Shown here: positions 8,618 through 18,176 of the stretch, in pieces
Layout of the letters: the number at the start of each line of letters is the position of its first letter
Position numbering within the stretch: the stretch's first letter is position 1
Assembly: GCA_965200505.1 (NCBI GenBank)
Contig: OZ241343.1
Location: 2,914,001 to 2,978,000, forward strand
Reading direction: 5' to 3'
Origin: VXNE01 sp965200505
GTDB lineage: Bacteria > Pseudomonadota > Gammaproteobacteria > Pseudomonadales > Azotimanducaceae
DNA length: 64,000 bases
Position numbers and translations under genes: made by a program
Notes under the pieces: generated by a model
The model's input: only the letters and a program-made list of their open reading frames with translations
What the model was told of the DNA's origin: nothing
Database searches by the model: none

Positions 8618-9619
8618 TCAAGTTTCCACTCGATACACCCGGACGGCGGTGTCGTGGAAGAGGGCCGCTTTCTCGCTGGCCGAGCACCCTGCGGCGATCT
8701 TCTTGAAGGAGTTCCACAGCACGGGGTACGAGCAGCTTTGCTTATCCACCGGGAAGTTGCTCTCGAACATGCAGCGATCCGGGCCGAAGCGATCGATCAT
8801 GTGCAGGTAGTAGTCCCGCGTGGCGGCCACCAGTTCATCGGAGGTGGCCGGCTTGTCGCGCTTGTGAAAGCCGAAGCCGTTGATCGGCATCACCAAGCCG
8901 CCCAGCTTGGCGACGACGTTGGGGCACTCCGCAAGCGCCGCCACGTCCGTCTTCCACCGCTCGAAAATCTCCGCCCGGCGGCCTTCGTAGGGGCCGATGC
9001 CGAGCGGCCCGCCAAAGTGGTCGAGGACGATGGGTTGATGCGGGAAGGAGCGCGCCAAGTCCACCAACTCCCGGATCTGGGTGTGATAGAGCCACGCATC
9101 GAAGGTGAGCCCGCGCTTGCCGAGTTCCCGGAAGCCGGCGCGGAACGTCTCGTCCGCCAACAAGCCCTGCGTGGGGTTCGTGTGTGAGTTGCGCACCGCG
9201 TCGCTCGCATCCCAGCCGCTGGCGTGGCGGATGCCCCGGAACCGGCCGCTCGCCGCCATGTGCGCGTCCAGCGCGTCGCCGGCGGCGGCGCCCAAGGTGA
9301 GATCGACGAAGCCGACGATGGCCGCGCACATGCGCCCTTCGCCATAGCCGCCACTCGCGCTCATGGCCGCGATGCCGTTCACGAACTCCGTCTCGCCCAA
9401 GGGGCGCAGCGCGTCCGGGCCGCCGGCGCGGTACATGGCCGCACATTCCATGAACACCGTGGAGACCACGTTGTGCCCGCTATCGACATCCGCCAGCAGT
9501 TCGTCGAGCAGGTAGCGGCTCTGCGCGTGGTCCCACAGGTGGTGGTGGGGGTCGCAGATCGGCAGCTCGGGTTCCAAGATGTCTTCCTGCACTTGCGCGA
9601 GCCAAGCGGCGGGTTCCAT
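8618..9619 (-). CDS. Amidohydrolase-family (COG3618-type) metal-dependent hydrolase
   Basis: 333 residues with a TIM-barrel amidohydrolase-2 pattern. The N-terminal metal motif is ICDPHHHLWD, followed by a mid-protein VLDHFGGPLG and the C-terminal RCMFESNFPVDK. The family includes lactonases and decarboxylases acting on aromatic or sugar-derived substrates; the substrate here cannot be told. It is 28 bp downstream of the formaldehyde dehydrogenase gene on the same strand, so the two are probably co-transcribed. Confidence 0.8.
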   Translation of the reverse strand: MEPAAWLAQVQEDILEPELPICDPHHHLWDHAQSRYLLDELLADVDSGHNVVSTVFMECAAMYRAGGPDALRPLGETEFVNGIAAMSASGGYGEGRMCAAIVGFVDLTLGAAAGDALDAHMAASGRFRGIRHASGWDASDAVRNSHTNPTQGLLADETFRAGFRELGKRGLTFDAWLYHTQIRELVDLARSFPHQPIVLDHFGGPLGIGPYEGRRAEIFERWKTDVAALAECPNVVAKLGGLVMPINGFGFHKRDKPATSDELVAATRDYYLHMIDRFGPDRCMFESNFPVDKQSCSYPVLWNSFKKIAAGCSASEKAALFHDTAVRVYRVET

Positions 9620-9647
9620 GAGCTTCTCCTTCTAAGCAGACGGGCCT

Positions 9648-10760
9648 TTAGTAAACGACCACGGAGCGGATGGATTTCCCCTCGTGCATCAAGTCGAAGG
9701 CGTCGTTGATGTCCTTGAGCGGCATGGTGTGGGTGATGAGATCGTCGATGTTGATCTTGCCGTCCATGTACCAATCCACGATCTTCGGCACGTCCGTGCG
9801 GCCCTTGGCGCCGCCAAACGCCGTGCCGCGCCACACGCGGCCCGTGACGAGCTGGAACGGCCGCGTGGCGATCTCCGCCCCGGCCGGCGCCACCCCGATG
9901 ATGACGCTCTCGCCCCAGCCCTTGTGGCAGCACTCCAGCGCTTGGCGCATCACGTCCACGTTGCCGATGCACTCGAACGAGTAGTCCACGCCGCCGCCCG
10001 TCAGCTCGACGATGGCGGCCGCGGGATCGTCCACATCGCTGGGATTGACGAAGTCCGTCATGCCGAACTGCTCGGCCAATGCCTGTTTGTCCGCGTTGAG
10101 GTCCACGCCGATGATGCGATCCGCCCCGGCGATGCGGGCGCCTTGCACCACGTTCAGCCCGATGCCGCCGAGGCCAAACACCGCCACCGTGGCGCCGGGT
10201 TCCACTTGCGCCGTGTTCATCACCGCGCCGAGCCCGGTCGTCACGCCGCAGCCGATGTAGCACACCTTGTCGAATGGCGCGTCCGGGCGGATTTTCGCCA
10301 CCGCGATCTCCGGCAGCACTGTGTGGTTGGCAAAGGTGGAAGTGCCCATGTAGTGCAGCACCGGCTCACCGTTCAAGGAAAACCGGGAGGTGCCGTCTGG
10401 CATCAGCCCTTGGCCTTGCGTCTCGCGGATGGCGCCGCACAGGTTCGTCTTGCCGGAGAGGCAGAACTTACACTGCCGACATTCCGGCGTGTAGAGCGGA
10501 ATCACATGGTCGCCCGGCTGCACACTGGTGACCCCCGGCCCCGTCTCCACCACCACGCCGGCACCCTCATGCCCCATGATGGCGGGGAACAACCCTTCCG
10601 GGTCTGCGCCGGACAAGGTGTAGGCATCCGTGTGGCAGACGCCGGTGGCCTTGATCTCCACCAGCACCTCGCCGGCCTGCGGGCCTTGAAGCTGCACCGT
10701 TTCGATGGCGAGCGGCGCACCCGCCGCAAACGCCACCGCCGCTTGTGTGTCCAAATCCAT
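9648..10760 (-). CDS. frmA: S-(hydroxymethyl)glutathione dehydrogenase, class III alcohol dehydrogenase
   Basis: 370-residue zinc-dependent medium-chain dehydrogenase that oxidises S-hydroxymethylglutathione (formaldehyde plus glutathione) with NAD. Catalytic-zinc residues are in GVCHTD, GHEGAG and GCGVTTG. The structural zinc cysteines are in CRQCKFCLSGKTNLC, and the NAD motif is GLGGIGL. The start at MDLDTQAAVAF is preferred; the frame extends 20 residues further without family support. No S-formylglutathione hydrolase is adjacent. It is divergent from the SulP gene, with 119 bp between the starts. Confidence 0.95.
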   Translation of the reverse strand: MDLDTQAAVAFAAGAPLAIETVQLQGPQAGEVLVEIKATGVCHTDAYTLSGADPEGLFPAIMGHEGAGVVVETGPGVTSVQPGDHVIPLYTPECRQCKFCLSGKTNLCGAIRETQGQGLMPDGTSRFSLNGEPVLHYMGTSTFANHTVLPEIAVAKIRPDAPFDKVCYIGCGVTTGLGAVMNTAQVEPGATVAVFGLGGIGLNVVQGARIAGADRIIGVDLNADKQALAEQFGMTDFVNPSDVDDPAAAIVELTGGGVDYSFECIGNVDVMRQALECCHKGWGESVIIGVAPAGAEIATRPFQLVTGRVWRGTAFGGAKGRTDVPKIVDWYMDGKINIDDLITHTMPLKDINDAFDLMHEGKSIRSVVVY

Positions 10761-10879
10761 CCCCCTCAATTGCGCGGAGCGACGCCGCGGCGCCCAGCCT
10801 GCCCACACGGGCAAGACCAAGCCGCTTCCCGAAGCCGCCCCGACGCTTTCCGCGGCACGGGCTGCTAGAGTCGCTTTCC

Positions 10880-12577
10880 ATGTTCGCGCCTGTCAAGGAT
10901 TGGACGCGCTTCGTCCCCATCGTCGCGTTGGCTGGGGGCTACCGCCGAGACGATTTCCGCCACGATCTCTTGGCCGGCCTCACCGTCGCCGTGGTCACGG
11001 TGCCGCAAGCGGTGGCGTATGCCTTCCTCGCCGGCTTGCCCGCCGAGGCGGGGCTCTACGCCTGCTTGGCGCCGATGGTCATCTACGCCGTGTTGGGCTC
11101 CTCGCGCCAACTGGTGGTGGGGCCGGTGGCCATCGCCGCGTTGATGGTGGCGGCCGCGGTGGGCGCCCACGCGCCGGCACATTCCGAAGCGTATCTCGCC
11201 ATCACCTCCGTGCTGTGCCTGCAGGTGGGGCTGGTGTTGTGGGGTTTGCGGGCGCTGCAACTGGCCGGGATCGTGAACCTCCTCAGCCATCCGGTGGTGA
11301 TGGGGTTCGTGAACGCCGCCGCGCTCCTCATCGTGTTGAGCCAACTGCCCGCGTTCTCCGGCATGGTCGTGGAGGTGCGCGGTGCGCCCTTGGATGTCTT
11401 GGCGGGCGTGGCCCAAGGCTTGGATGGCATGAACATGACGGCCCTCGCCATCGGCGCGGCCAGCTTGGTGGTGCTGATGGCTGTTCGGGGCGTGGCGGCG
11501 CTGGCCGGGCGAGACCATCCGCTCGGGCGTGGCGGCCCCATGCTGGTCGTGGTGGGTGCCACGGCGGCGGCCGCACTCCTAGGCTTGGACGTGCCAACCG
11601 TCGGCCACGTGCCGGCCGGGCTCCCCAGCCTCACATTGCCGAGCTTGAACTGGGCGCTTTGGCTGGACCTTGCGCCGTCCGCGGCCGCCATCGCGCTGGT
11701 GGCGTATGTGGAGAGCTTCACCATCGGCGCCACGCTGGCGGAACGGCAGCGCCAGCGGCTCGACCCGGCCCAGGAAATGGTGGCGCTCGGCGCGGCGAAC
11801 GTGAGTGCGGCGTTTACCGGCGCCTACCCGGTGGCCGGCAGCTTTTCCCGCTCCAGCGTGAACCACGCCGCCGGCGCGCGCACGCCGGTGAGCAGCTTGG
11901 TGTGCGCGGCGGCGGTCGCGGCGACGTTGCTTTGGTTCACACCCCTGTTCGAGACCCTGCCCCACGCGGCGCTCGCCGCCATCGTCATGGCGTCCGTCGT
12001 GGGCCTATTGGACTTCTCCGCGCTGCGCGAGCAGTGGCGGTTCTATCGGGCGGACGTGGCGGCGCATCTGGCGACGTTCATCGGTGTGTTGCTCATCGGC
12101 GTGGAAGGCGGCTTGCTGCTCGGCGTCAGCGTGGCGGTGATGCTGTTCGCGCGGCGCTCGAGCCGCCCCCACATCGCCGTGTTGGGGCGCTTGGGCGATT
12201 CGGCGCACTTCCGCAACGTGGCGCGCTTCGAGACGAACACGCATCCGGCCGCCATCGCCGTTCGGGTGGACGAGAACCTTTACTTCGCCAACGCCCGGCA
12301 AGTGGAAGGCCGGCTGCTCGAAATCGCCGCGGGGGAGACGGATGCGAACCACTTGGTGCTGATGTGCGGCGCCATCAACTTCATCGACGCGACGGGCTTG
12401 GAGATGCTGCGGCGGTTGGATGACGGGCTGGCGGCGCTGGGGGTCGCGCTTCACCTCTCGGACGTCAAGGGGCCGGTGCGGGATCAGTTGGCGGCGATTC
12501 GCTTCGCCGAGGAGCTCTCCGGCGCCATGTACCTGACGCTGGACGAGGCGATGACCGAGCTGGGCGGCCAGCCGTGA
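10880..12577 (+). CDS. SulP-family anion (sulfate or bicarbonate) transporter with STAS domain
   Basis: 565-residue inner-membrane transporter. The SulP signature starts at DLLAGLTVAVVTVPQAVAYA and continues GLPAEAGLYACLAPMVIYAVLGSS. About twelve hydrophobic segments follow. A C-terminal STAS domain (roughly the last 130 residues) contains GAINFIDATGLEML with the conserved D-x-T/S-G loop. The start MFAPVKDW is chosen because it precedes the first conserved block; the frame reads 45 codons further upstream. The substrate cannot be decided from sequence. Confidence 0.9.
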   Translation: MFAPVKDWTRFVPIVALAGGYRRDDFRHDLLAGLTVAVVTVPQAVAYAFLAGLPAEAGLYACLAPMVIYAVLGSSRQLVVGPVAIAALMVAAAVGAHAPAHSEAYLAITSVLCLQVGLVLWGLRALQLAGIVNLLSHPVVMGFVNAAALLIVLSQLPAFSGMVVEVRGAPLDVLAGVAQGLDGMNMTALAIGAASLVVLMAVRGVAALAGRDHPLGRGGPMLVVVGATAAAALLGLDVPTVGHVPAGLPSLTLPSLNWALWLDLAPSAAAIALVAYVESFTIGATLAERQRQRLDPAQEMVALGAANVSAAFTGAYPVAGSFSRSSVNHAAGARTPVSSLVCAAAVAATLLWFTPLFETLPHAALAAIVMASVVGLLDFSALREQWRFYRADVAAHLATFIGVLLIGVEGGLLLGVSVAVMLFARRSSRPHIAVLGRLGDSAHFRNVARFETNTHPAAIAVRVDENLYFANARQVEGRLLEIAAGETDANHLVLMCGAINFIDATGLEMLRRLDDGLAALGVALHLSDVKGPVRDQLAAIRFAEELSGAMYLTLDEAMTELGGQP

Positions 12578-12667
12578 CAGCCGGAACGCGGCCCAACGCC
12601 GCGTTTGACGCCCTCGCCCTTGATTTAAGACACTTCCCCCACACCAGACCACCGCGGGGCGCGATCC

Positions 12668-14221
12668 ATGTATCCAGGCAAGTGGGCAGAGATTTTTCCG
12701 GACAAGCCAGCCGTCATCGATTCCGCGACGGGCGCGGCGCGCAGCTACGGCGAGCTGAATGACCGTTCCAATCAGCTGGCGCAACTGCTTTACGATCGCG
12801 GGCTGCGCCGCGGCGACCACATCTCCATCTTCGCGGAGAACCACATCGCTTGGTTCGACGTGGTGTGGGCGGCCATGCGTTCCGGCCTGTATCTCACCAC
12901 CGTCAACCGCTACCTCACGGACGAGGAGGCGGGCTACATCGTCGATAACTCCGAAACCCAAGCGCTCATCACCACGATGGGCCGCGCCGAAGTGGCGGCC
13001 AACCTCCCGAAGTTCGCACCGGGTTGCCACACTTGGCTGATGATCGGCGGCGCCGTGGAGGGTTTCGAGGATTTCGAGGCGGCCATCGCCCAATACCCCG
13101 CCGAACCGCTGGCGGAAGAACCCGCCGGCACCTTCATGCTCTACAGCTCCGGCACCACGGGGCGGCCCAAGGGCATCCTCCGGCCGCTGCCGGAAACCTC
13201 CATCCGCGAAGATTCGGGCCTCGTGGGCGGGCTGCAGGCCATGCTCTGGCAGTTCAACGAGGACACGGTGTATCTCTCGCCGGCGCCCCTGTACCACTCG
13301 GCGCCCGTCGGCTTCTGCACCGGTGCCCAGAGCTTGGGGGGCACCGTGGTGATGATGCCGCGCTTCGACCCAATCCACGCCCTTGAGGCCATCGAGCGGC
13401 ACCAGGTGACGCACAGCCAATGGGTGCCGACGATGTTCACCCGCATGTTGAAGCTCCCCGCCGCCGAGCGCGAGCGCTACGACTTGTCGTCCCACAAGGT
13501 GGCCATCCATGCCGCGGCGCCGTGCCCGCCGAAGGTGAAGGAGCAGATGTTCGATTGGTGGGGGCGGATCATTTACGAGTACTACGGCGGCACGGAGGTG
13601 AACGGCCTCACCCACACCGGGCCGGACGAATGGTTCGCGCATCGCGGCACGGTGGGCAAGCCAGTGCTGGGCGTCATCCACATCTGCGACGAAGACGGCA
13701 AGGAACTGCCGGTGGGCGAGCCGGGCATCGTCTATTTCGAGTTGCCGGCGCTGCCGTTCGAGTACTTGAAGGATCCGGAGAAGACGAAAGACGCCCAGCA
13801 TCCGGAGCACCCCAACTGGAGCGCCTTGGGAGACGTGGGCTACGTGGACGAGGAGGGTTTCCTCTACCTCACGGACCGCGCCACCTACATGATCATCTCC
13901 GGCGGCGTGAACATCTATCCGCAGGAGATCGAGGATGCCTTGGTCGTCCATCCCAAGGTGCTGGACGTGGCCGTCATCGGGGCGCCCAACGAGGAAATGG
14001 GCGAAGAGGTGAAGGCCGTGGTGCAACCGGCGCCTGGTGTGGAACCCGGGCCGGCCTTGGAAGCCGAACTCATCGGCTATGCCCGCGAACACATTGCGCA
14101 CTACAAGTGTCCGCAAAGCGTGGACTTCCGCGACCAACTGCCGCGCCTGCCCACGGGCAAGCTGTACAAGCGGTTGCTGAAGGACGAGTACTGGGGCAAG
14201 ACGGGCTCGCGCATCGTCTGA
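12668..14221 (+). CDS. AMP-dependent acyl-CoA synthetase
   Basis: 517-residue member of the ANL superfamily, which activates a carboxylic acid to its acyl-AMP and then acyl-CoA. The P-loop YSSGTTGRPKG is at residues 159-169. YYGGTE (A5), GDVGYVDEEGFLYLTDR (A7) and the C-terminal catalytic-lysine region LPTGKLYKR (A10) are all present. It resembles FadD13/DitJ-like stand-alone ligases of lipid or aromatic-acid catabolism. The substrate is unknown. It lies 77 bp upstream of an M20 hydrolase on the same strand. Confidence 0.88.
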   Translation: MYPGKWAEIFPDKPAVIDSATGAARSYGELNDRSNQLAQLLYDRGLRRGDHISIFAENHIAWFDVVWAAMRSGLYLTTVNRYLTDEEAGYIVDNSETQALITTMGRAEVAANLPKFAPGCHTWLMIGGAVEGFEDFEAAIAQYPAEPLAEEPAGTFMLYSSGTTGRPKGILRPLPETSIREDSGLVGGLQAMLWQFNEDTVYLSPAPLYHSAPVGFCTGAQSLGGTVVMMPRFDPIHALEAIERHQVTHSQWVPTMFTRMLKLPAAERERYDLSSHKVAIHAAAPCPPKVKEQMFDWWGRIIYEYYGGTEVNGLTHTGPDEWFAHRGTVGKPVLGVIHICDEDGKELPVGEPGIVYFELPALPFEYLKDPEKTKDAQHPEHPNWSALGDVGYVDEEGFLYLTDRATYMIISGGVNIYPQEIEDALVVHPKVLDVAVIGAPNEEMGEEVKAVVQPAPGVEPGPALEAELIGYAREHIAHYKCPQSVDFRDQLPRLPTGKLYKRLLKDEYWGKTGSRIV

Positions 14222-14298
14222 GGACGCCCGCACTTGCACCCACATCCCGGCCCGCTTCCGCGCCCGCATCCCCATCCCATCTGATAGGCTCGCCGCCC

Positions 14299-15471
14299 AT
14301 GCATGACCGACTCGCACGCTTCGTGGACGAACACGCCGACACGCTGTTGGCCGTCTCCCACGACATCCACGCCCACCCGGAGCTCGCCTTCAACGAAAAA
14401 CGCGCCAGCGCCTTGCTCGCGGACACCGCCGAGCGCTTTGGCCTGACCGCCCAGCGCGGCGCCTACGGCTTGCCGACGGCCTTTGAGGCGCGTTTCGGCG
14501 CGGGTGGCCGCAACGTCGCCGTGCTGGCCGAGTACGACGCCTTGCCCGGCATCGGCCACGCCTGTGGCCACAACCTCATCGCCACCGCCGCCTTGGGCGC
14601 GGCGCTCGCGCTGCACGACGTGAAGGATGAACTGGCCGGCACCGTCACGTTTCTCGGCACACCGGCGGAGGAGAAGGGCGGCGGCAAGGAAGTGATGGCG
14701 CGCGCCGGGGCGTTCGACGGTGTGGACGCGGCGCTGATGATGCATCCGTCCGGCATCAACCTGGCCACCATGCCCAGCATCTGCGTCGCCGAGGTGCGGG
14801 CCACCTATCACGGCAAAGCGGCCCACGCCTCCGCCATGCCGCACCGGGGCTTGAACGCCCTTGACGGCCTGCTGCTCGCCTATCAGGCCATTTCCAACCT
14901 GCGCCAGCACATCCAACACAGCGAACGCATCCACGGCATCGTCACCGAGGGCGGCCAAGCGCCCAACATCGTGCCGGAACGCGCCGTTGGCGAGTTCTAC
15001 GTGCGCGCCAAGAACGAGGCCGACCTCGCCCGCCTCAAGCCTCGTGTGCAGGCGTGTTTCGAGGCCGGCGCGAAGGCGTCCGGGTGCCGGGTGGAACTCC
15101 AATGGGCGGATGTGGACTACTTGGACCTCAAGACCAACTGGCCGCTCGCCGCCCGCTTCCAGCGCCACGCCGAAGGGTTGGGGCGCGAGTTCCTGCCCTT
15201 GGAGCAACTGGAGCCCGGTTCCAGCGGCAGCACGGACATGGGCAATGTGAGCCATCGTGTGCCGTCGATTCATCCCATGCTCGCCTGCGCCCCGCGCCAT
15301 GTGGTGATCCACAACCCGGAGTTCACCAAGTGGGCCGCGTCGGAGTTGGGCGACCAAGCGGCCTTGGACGGGGCGAAGGCGCTGGCGATGACCGCCGCGG
15401 ACTATCTGGCGGACGCGGCCCTCCAAGCCGAGGCCGAGAAGGCGTTCGACGTCGCCAAGGGGCTGACATAG
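14299..15471 (+). CDS. M20D-type amidohydrolase (peptidase family M20)
   Basis: 390-residue dinuclear metal hydrolase. Family motifs are DIHAHPELAFNE at the N-terminus, YDALPGIGHACGHN (metal ligands) and TPAEEKGGGK (catalytic Glu), plus the dimerisation domain containing HGKAAHASAMPHRGLNALD. It most resembles AbgB-like aminoacyl or p-aminobenzoyl-glutamate hydrolases. Start MHDRLARFVDEH is chosen at the ATG; the open frame upstream is noncoding read-through. Two gamma-glutamylcyclotransferase-like genes follow, so a role in breaking down glutamyl amides is plausible but inferred. Confidence 0.85.
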   Translation: MHDRLARFVDEHADTLLAVSHDIHAHPELAFNEKRASALLADTAERFGLTAQRGAYGLPTAFEARFGAGGRNVAVLAEYDALPGIGHACGHNLIATAALGAALALHDVKDELAGTVTFLGTPAEEKGGGKEVMARAGAFDGVDAALMMHPSGINLATMPSICVAEVRATYHGKAAHASAMPHRGLNALDGLLLAYQAISNLRQHIQHSERIHGIVTEGGQAPNIVPERAVGEFYVRAKNEADLARLKPRVQACFEAGAKASGCRVELQWADVDYLDLKTNWPLAARFQRHAEGLGREFLPLEQLEPGSSGSTDMGNVSHRVPSIHPMLACAPRHVVIHNPEFTKWAASELGDQAALDGAKALAMTAADYLADAALQAEAEKAFDVAKGLT

Positions 15472-15487
15472 CTCGCGCGGCAGCGCC

Positions 15488-16009
15488 ATGAAGGGGGCGG
15501 CGGGCGTGCGGCGCTACTTCGCCTACGGTTCCAACATGCACTCGAAGCGCCTTGGGCGGCGGCTTGGCAGCGCCCGGCGCCTCGGCGCGTACGCCCTGCG
15601 TCAGCACACGCTGCGCTTCCACAAGGTGGGCAAGGACGGCTCCGCCAAGTGCGACGCCTTCCACACCGGCAAGGCGGCCGATGTGGTGTGGGGCGTTCTG
15701 TACGAAATCAGTCTAGGCGACGAAGCCACCTTGGATAGCGTGGAGGGATTGGGCGTCGGCTACCGCAAGGAAGAGGTGTGCTTGGCCAACGCGGAAGGGG
15801 CGAGTGAGGTGGCCTTCACCTATCGGGCCATCCGCGTCGACGTGGCGCTGCTTCCCTTCGCTTGGTACAAGCACCATGTGCTGGAAGGCGCCCGCGAAGC
15901 CGGGCTGCCGGTGGACTACATCGCCGCCATCGCCAGCCAGGCCGCCATCAAGGACCCTTGCGCGGCACGGGCGAGCACGGAGCTGGCCATCTATCGATGC
16001 CCGGCTTAG
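15488..16009 (+). CDS. Gamma-glutamylcyclotransferase-fold (AIG2-like) protein
   Basis: 173 residues with the GGCT substrate-loop motif RYFAYGSNM near the N-terminus and a mid-protein acid in LDSVEGLGVGYRKEEV. This matches human GGCT-like enzymes that release 5-oxoproline from gamma-glutamyl amines or dipeptides. It begins 17 bp after the M20 gene and is followed after 12 bp by a ChaC-type gene, so M20, GGCT, ChaC and oxyR read as one unit. The exact substrate is not known. Confidence 0.8.
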   Translation: MKGAAGVRRYFAYGSNMHSKRLGRRLGSARRLGAYALRQHTLRFHKVGKDGSAKCDAFHTGKAADVVWGVLYEISLGDEATLDSVEGLGVGYRKEEVCLANAEGASEVAFTYRAIRVDVALLPFAWYKHHVLEGAREAGLPVDYIAAIASQAAIKDPCAARASTELAIYRCPA

Positions 16010-16020
16010 GGGCAGCATAA

Positions 16021-16584
16021 GTGGCGCGGGGCAAAGCGGCGCCAACCGGCGACGGAACCTGGGTGTTCGGCTACGGCTCGCTCATTTGGCGGGCGGACTT
16101 CCCGTGGCTGGCGCGACGGCCGGCGGCCCTCGCCGGTTGGGCACGGCGCTTCTGGCAAGGCTCCCACGACCATCGCGGCGTGGCGACCGCGCCCGGCCGC
16201 GTGGTCACGCTCATCAAGGCGCCCGGCGAGACGTGCGTGGGCATGGCCTATCAGGTGGAGGCTCCGGTCCTTGAGGAACTGGACCACCGCGAGAAGAACG
16301 GCTATGAGCGCCTGCCCGTGGCCTTGGCGTTGCACGAAGCGGCGACCAACGCGAGCGCTGACGAAGTGCAAGGCATCGCCTACGTCGCCCACCCCGGCAA
16401 CCACGCCTTCTTGGGCGACGCGCCACTGGAACGGATGGCGTGGCAGATTCGCCAAAGCGCCGGGCCGAGCGGCAGAAACTTGGACTACCTGCTCGAACTC
16501 GCGCGGGCGTTGCGGGAACTCGGCGCCGAGGACAGCCATGTCTTCCAGCTTGAGGCGGCGGTGTTGAAGCGGCGCCCGGCATGA
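16021..16584 (+). CDS. chaC: ChaC-family glutathione-specific gamma-glutamylcyclotransferase
   Basis: 187 residues from a GTG start. ChaC enzymes cut glutathione into 5-oxoproline and Cys-Gly in the cytosol. Family motifs are WVFGYGSLIWR at the N-terminus, GMAYQVE and LDHREKNGYER containing the catalytic Glu. Its last 4 bp overlap the oxyR start (ATGA), so synthesis of the two proteins is coupled. This pairing suggests that glutathione turnover is tied to the peroxide response, an inference from gene order. Confidence 0.88.
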   Translation: MARGKAAPTGDGTWVFGYGSLIWRADFPWLARRPAALAGWARRFWQGSHDHRGVATAPGRVVTLIKAPGETCVGMAYQVEAPVLEELDHREKNGYERLPVALALHEAATNASADEVQGIAYVAHPGNHAFLGDAPLERMAWQIRQSAGPSGRNLDYLLELARALRELGAEDSHVFQLEAAVLKRRPA

Positions 16585-17474
16585 ACCTGAGGGACCTCAA
16601 GTACCTCGTCGCCGTGGCCAAGCATCGGCACTTCGGGCGCGCCGCCGAGGCGTGTTTCGTGAGCCAGCCCACCTTGTCCACGCAGCTCAAGAAGCTGGAA
16701 GGGCGTCTCGGCGTCACGCTCATCGAACGCGCCGGCAAGCGCGTGCTGCTCACGCCGCCCGGTGCGGTGATCGTCGCGGAGGCGGAACAGGCGTTGCGCC
16801 ATGTGGACGCCCTGGTGCAGATCGCCGCCCAACATCGGCATCCACTCGGCGGCGAGTTGCGCCTCGGCGTGATTCCCACGGTGGCGCCCTATCTCCTGCC
16901 CAAGATCCTGCCGGCCGTGCGTAGCGCGTTTGACGAGCTTTCGCTCAAGCTCACCGAGGGCCAGACCGCGACGTTGCTCGCGCTGCTGGACGCCGGCGAC
17001 ATCGACGCCGCGGTGCTGGCGCTGCCGAGCGGCGCCACCGGCGTTTGCGAGCGGGCGCTCTACCGCGAACCGTTCCTGCTGGCGGTGGGCGCGGCGCATC
17101 CGCGGGCTGGCCGGCGCACCGCGACCCTCACCGACCTTGAGGCCGAAGCGGTGCTGCTGCTCGAGGATGGCCATTGCCTGCGGGATCAGGCATTGGACGT
17201 GTGCAAGACACATGGCGCGGTGGAGAACACGAACTTCCGCGCCACCAGCATCGAGACGCTGCGCGAAATGGTGGCCGCCAACATCGGCGTCACGCTGATG
17301 CCGCTGTTGGCCGTGAAGCGCGATGACGGCGTTCGCTATGCGCCGTTCCAGGACGCCGACCCGCCCCAGCGCCAAGTCGGCCTGATCTGGCGCGCGAGTT
17401 CACCCCGCCGAGCCTTGATGGAGGCTTTGGCGGAACGGCTGGTGAACGTCATGCAAACACACTTGGGGGGTTAG
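16581..17474 (+). CDS. oxyR: Hydrogen-peroxide sensor OxyR, LysR family
   Basis: 297 residues. The N-terminal winged helix-turn-helix runs MNLRDLKYLVAVAKHRHFGRAA onwards to SQPTLSTQLKKLE. The peroxide-sensing pair falls at Cys199 and Cys208 (LEDGHCLRDQALDVC), the same numbers as in E. coli OxyR, so disulfide-based sensing is very likely intact. The ATG overlaps the chaC stop. The start is fixed by the usual MN-RDLKYLV beginning of the family. Confidence 0.95.
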   Translation: MNLRDLKYLVAVAKHRHFGRAAEACFVSQPTLSTQLKKLEGRLGVTLIERAGKRVLLTPPGAVIVAEAEQALRHVDALVQIAAQHRHPLGGELRLGVIPTVAPYLLPKILPAVRSAFDELSLKLTEGQTATLLALLDAGDIDAAVLALPSGATGVCERALYREPFLLAVGAAHPRAGRRTATLTDLEAEAVLLLEDGHCLRDQALDVCKTHGAVENTNFRATSIETLREMVAANIGVTLMPLLAVKRDDGVRYAPFQDADPPQRQVGLIWRASSPRRALMEALAERLVNVMQTHLGG

Positions 17475-17480
17475 CCCACG

Positions 17481-18176
17481 ATGCAGCGACCGCTTCCCAC
17501 CGCCATCGGCGCTCCGGTGGAGGAGATCGACACGCCGGCATTGCTCGTCGATCTCGACCGGCTGGATGCCAACGTCGCGGCGCTCAAGGTGCCGGCACGG
17601 GCCGCGGTGTGGGTGCATAAGACGCCGGCCATCGCCCATCGGCAGGCCCAAAGCCCGCACTTTCGCGGGCTGGCGGTGCGGAGCCTGGCCGAGGCGGAAG
17701 TGTTTGCCGCGGCAGGCTTCACGGACATTCGCGTCCTGCGGCCGTTGGTGACGGTGGCGGCGCAGCGGAGGGCGGAGGCGTTGGCGCGAACCGTGCGCCT
17801 CAACACCGCCGAGGACGCGGACGATCTGCCCTTGTGGTCGGATGAAGCGCTGGCCGGGGCCGTCACCGTATCGGCGCGGGTCGCCAGCGCCCCCGAACCG
17901 GGCCTCGCCATTCACGATTGCGGGCAAAAGGCCATTGGGCGCGATTTCGGCAATCCCAGCGTCAAGGGCTGGCCGCACTTGAAGGCGGTGGGCGGCAGCG
18001 CCGAGCATGGCACCTTGCAGGGCGAGGATGGCGCGTGGCTGCCGCGCATCGGCGATTGGCTCTCGCTCATCCCGGCGGACCTGGCCACGGTGTTCGCCCT
18101 CCACGATTTCGCCCACGGCGTGAGAGCGGGGCGCCTCGAAGCCATCTGGCCGGTCAGCGCCCGGGGCGCGTTCTGA
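17481..18176 (+). CDS. Shortened D-threonine-aldolase/D-serine-dehydratase-like protein
   Basis: 231 residues, against about 360 for its neighbour and about 370-380 for family enzymes. It keeps the alanine-racemase-type N-terminal start (IDTPALLVDLDRLDANV), a lysine in VWVHKTPAIAHRQ at the PLP-lysine position, and the family C-terminus (DWLSLIPADLATVFALHD to WPVSARGAF). A large central part of the barrel is missing. The C-terminal metal site, usually P-x-H-C-x, reads IPADLATV with neither His nor Cys. It may be a pseudoenzyme or a partner subunit of the next gene, whose ATG overlaps its stop by one base. Confidence 0.6.
   Translation: MQRPLPTAIGAPVEEIDTPALLVDLDRLDANVAALKVPARAAVWVHKTPAIAHRQAQSPHFRGLAVRSLAEAEVFAAAGFTDIRVLRPLVTVAAQRRAEALARTVRLNTAEDADDLPLWSDEALAGAVTVSARVASAPEPGLAIHDCGQKAIGRDFGNPSVKGWPHLKAVGGSAEHGTLQGEDGAWLPRIGDWLSLIPADLATVFALHDFAHGVRAGRLEAIWPVSARGAF

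Noticed and set aside
12005..14317. 770-codon minus-strand frame
   Set aside because: It lies antisense to the SulP and acyl-CoA synthetase genes, both of which have full family motifs.
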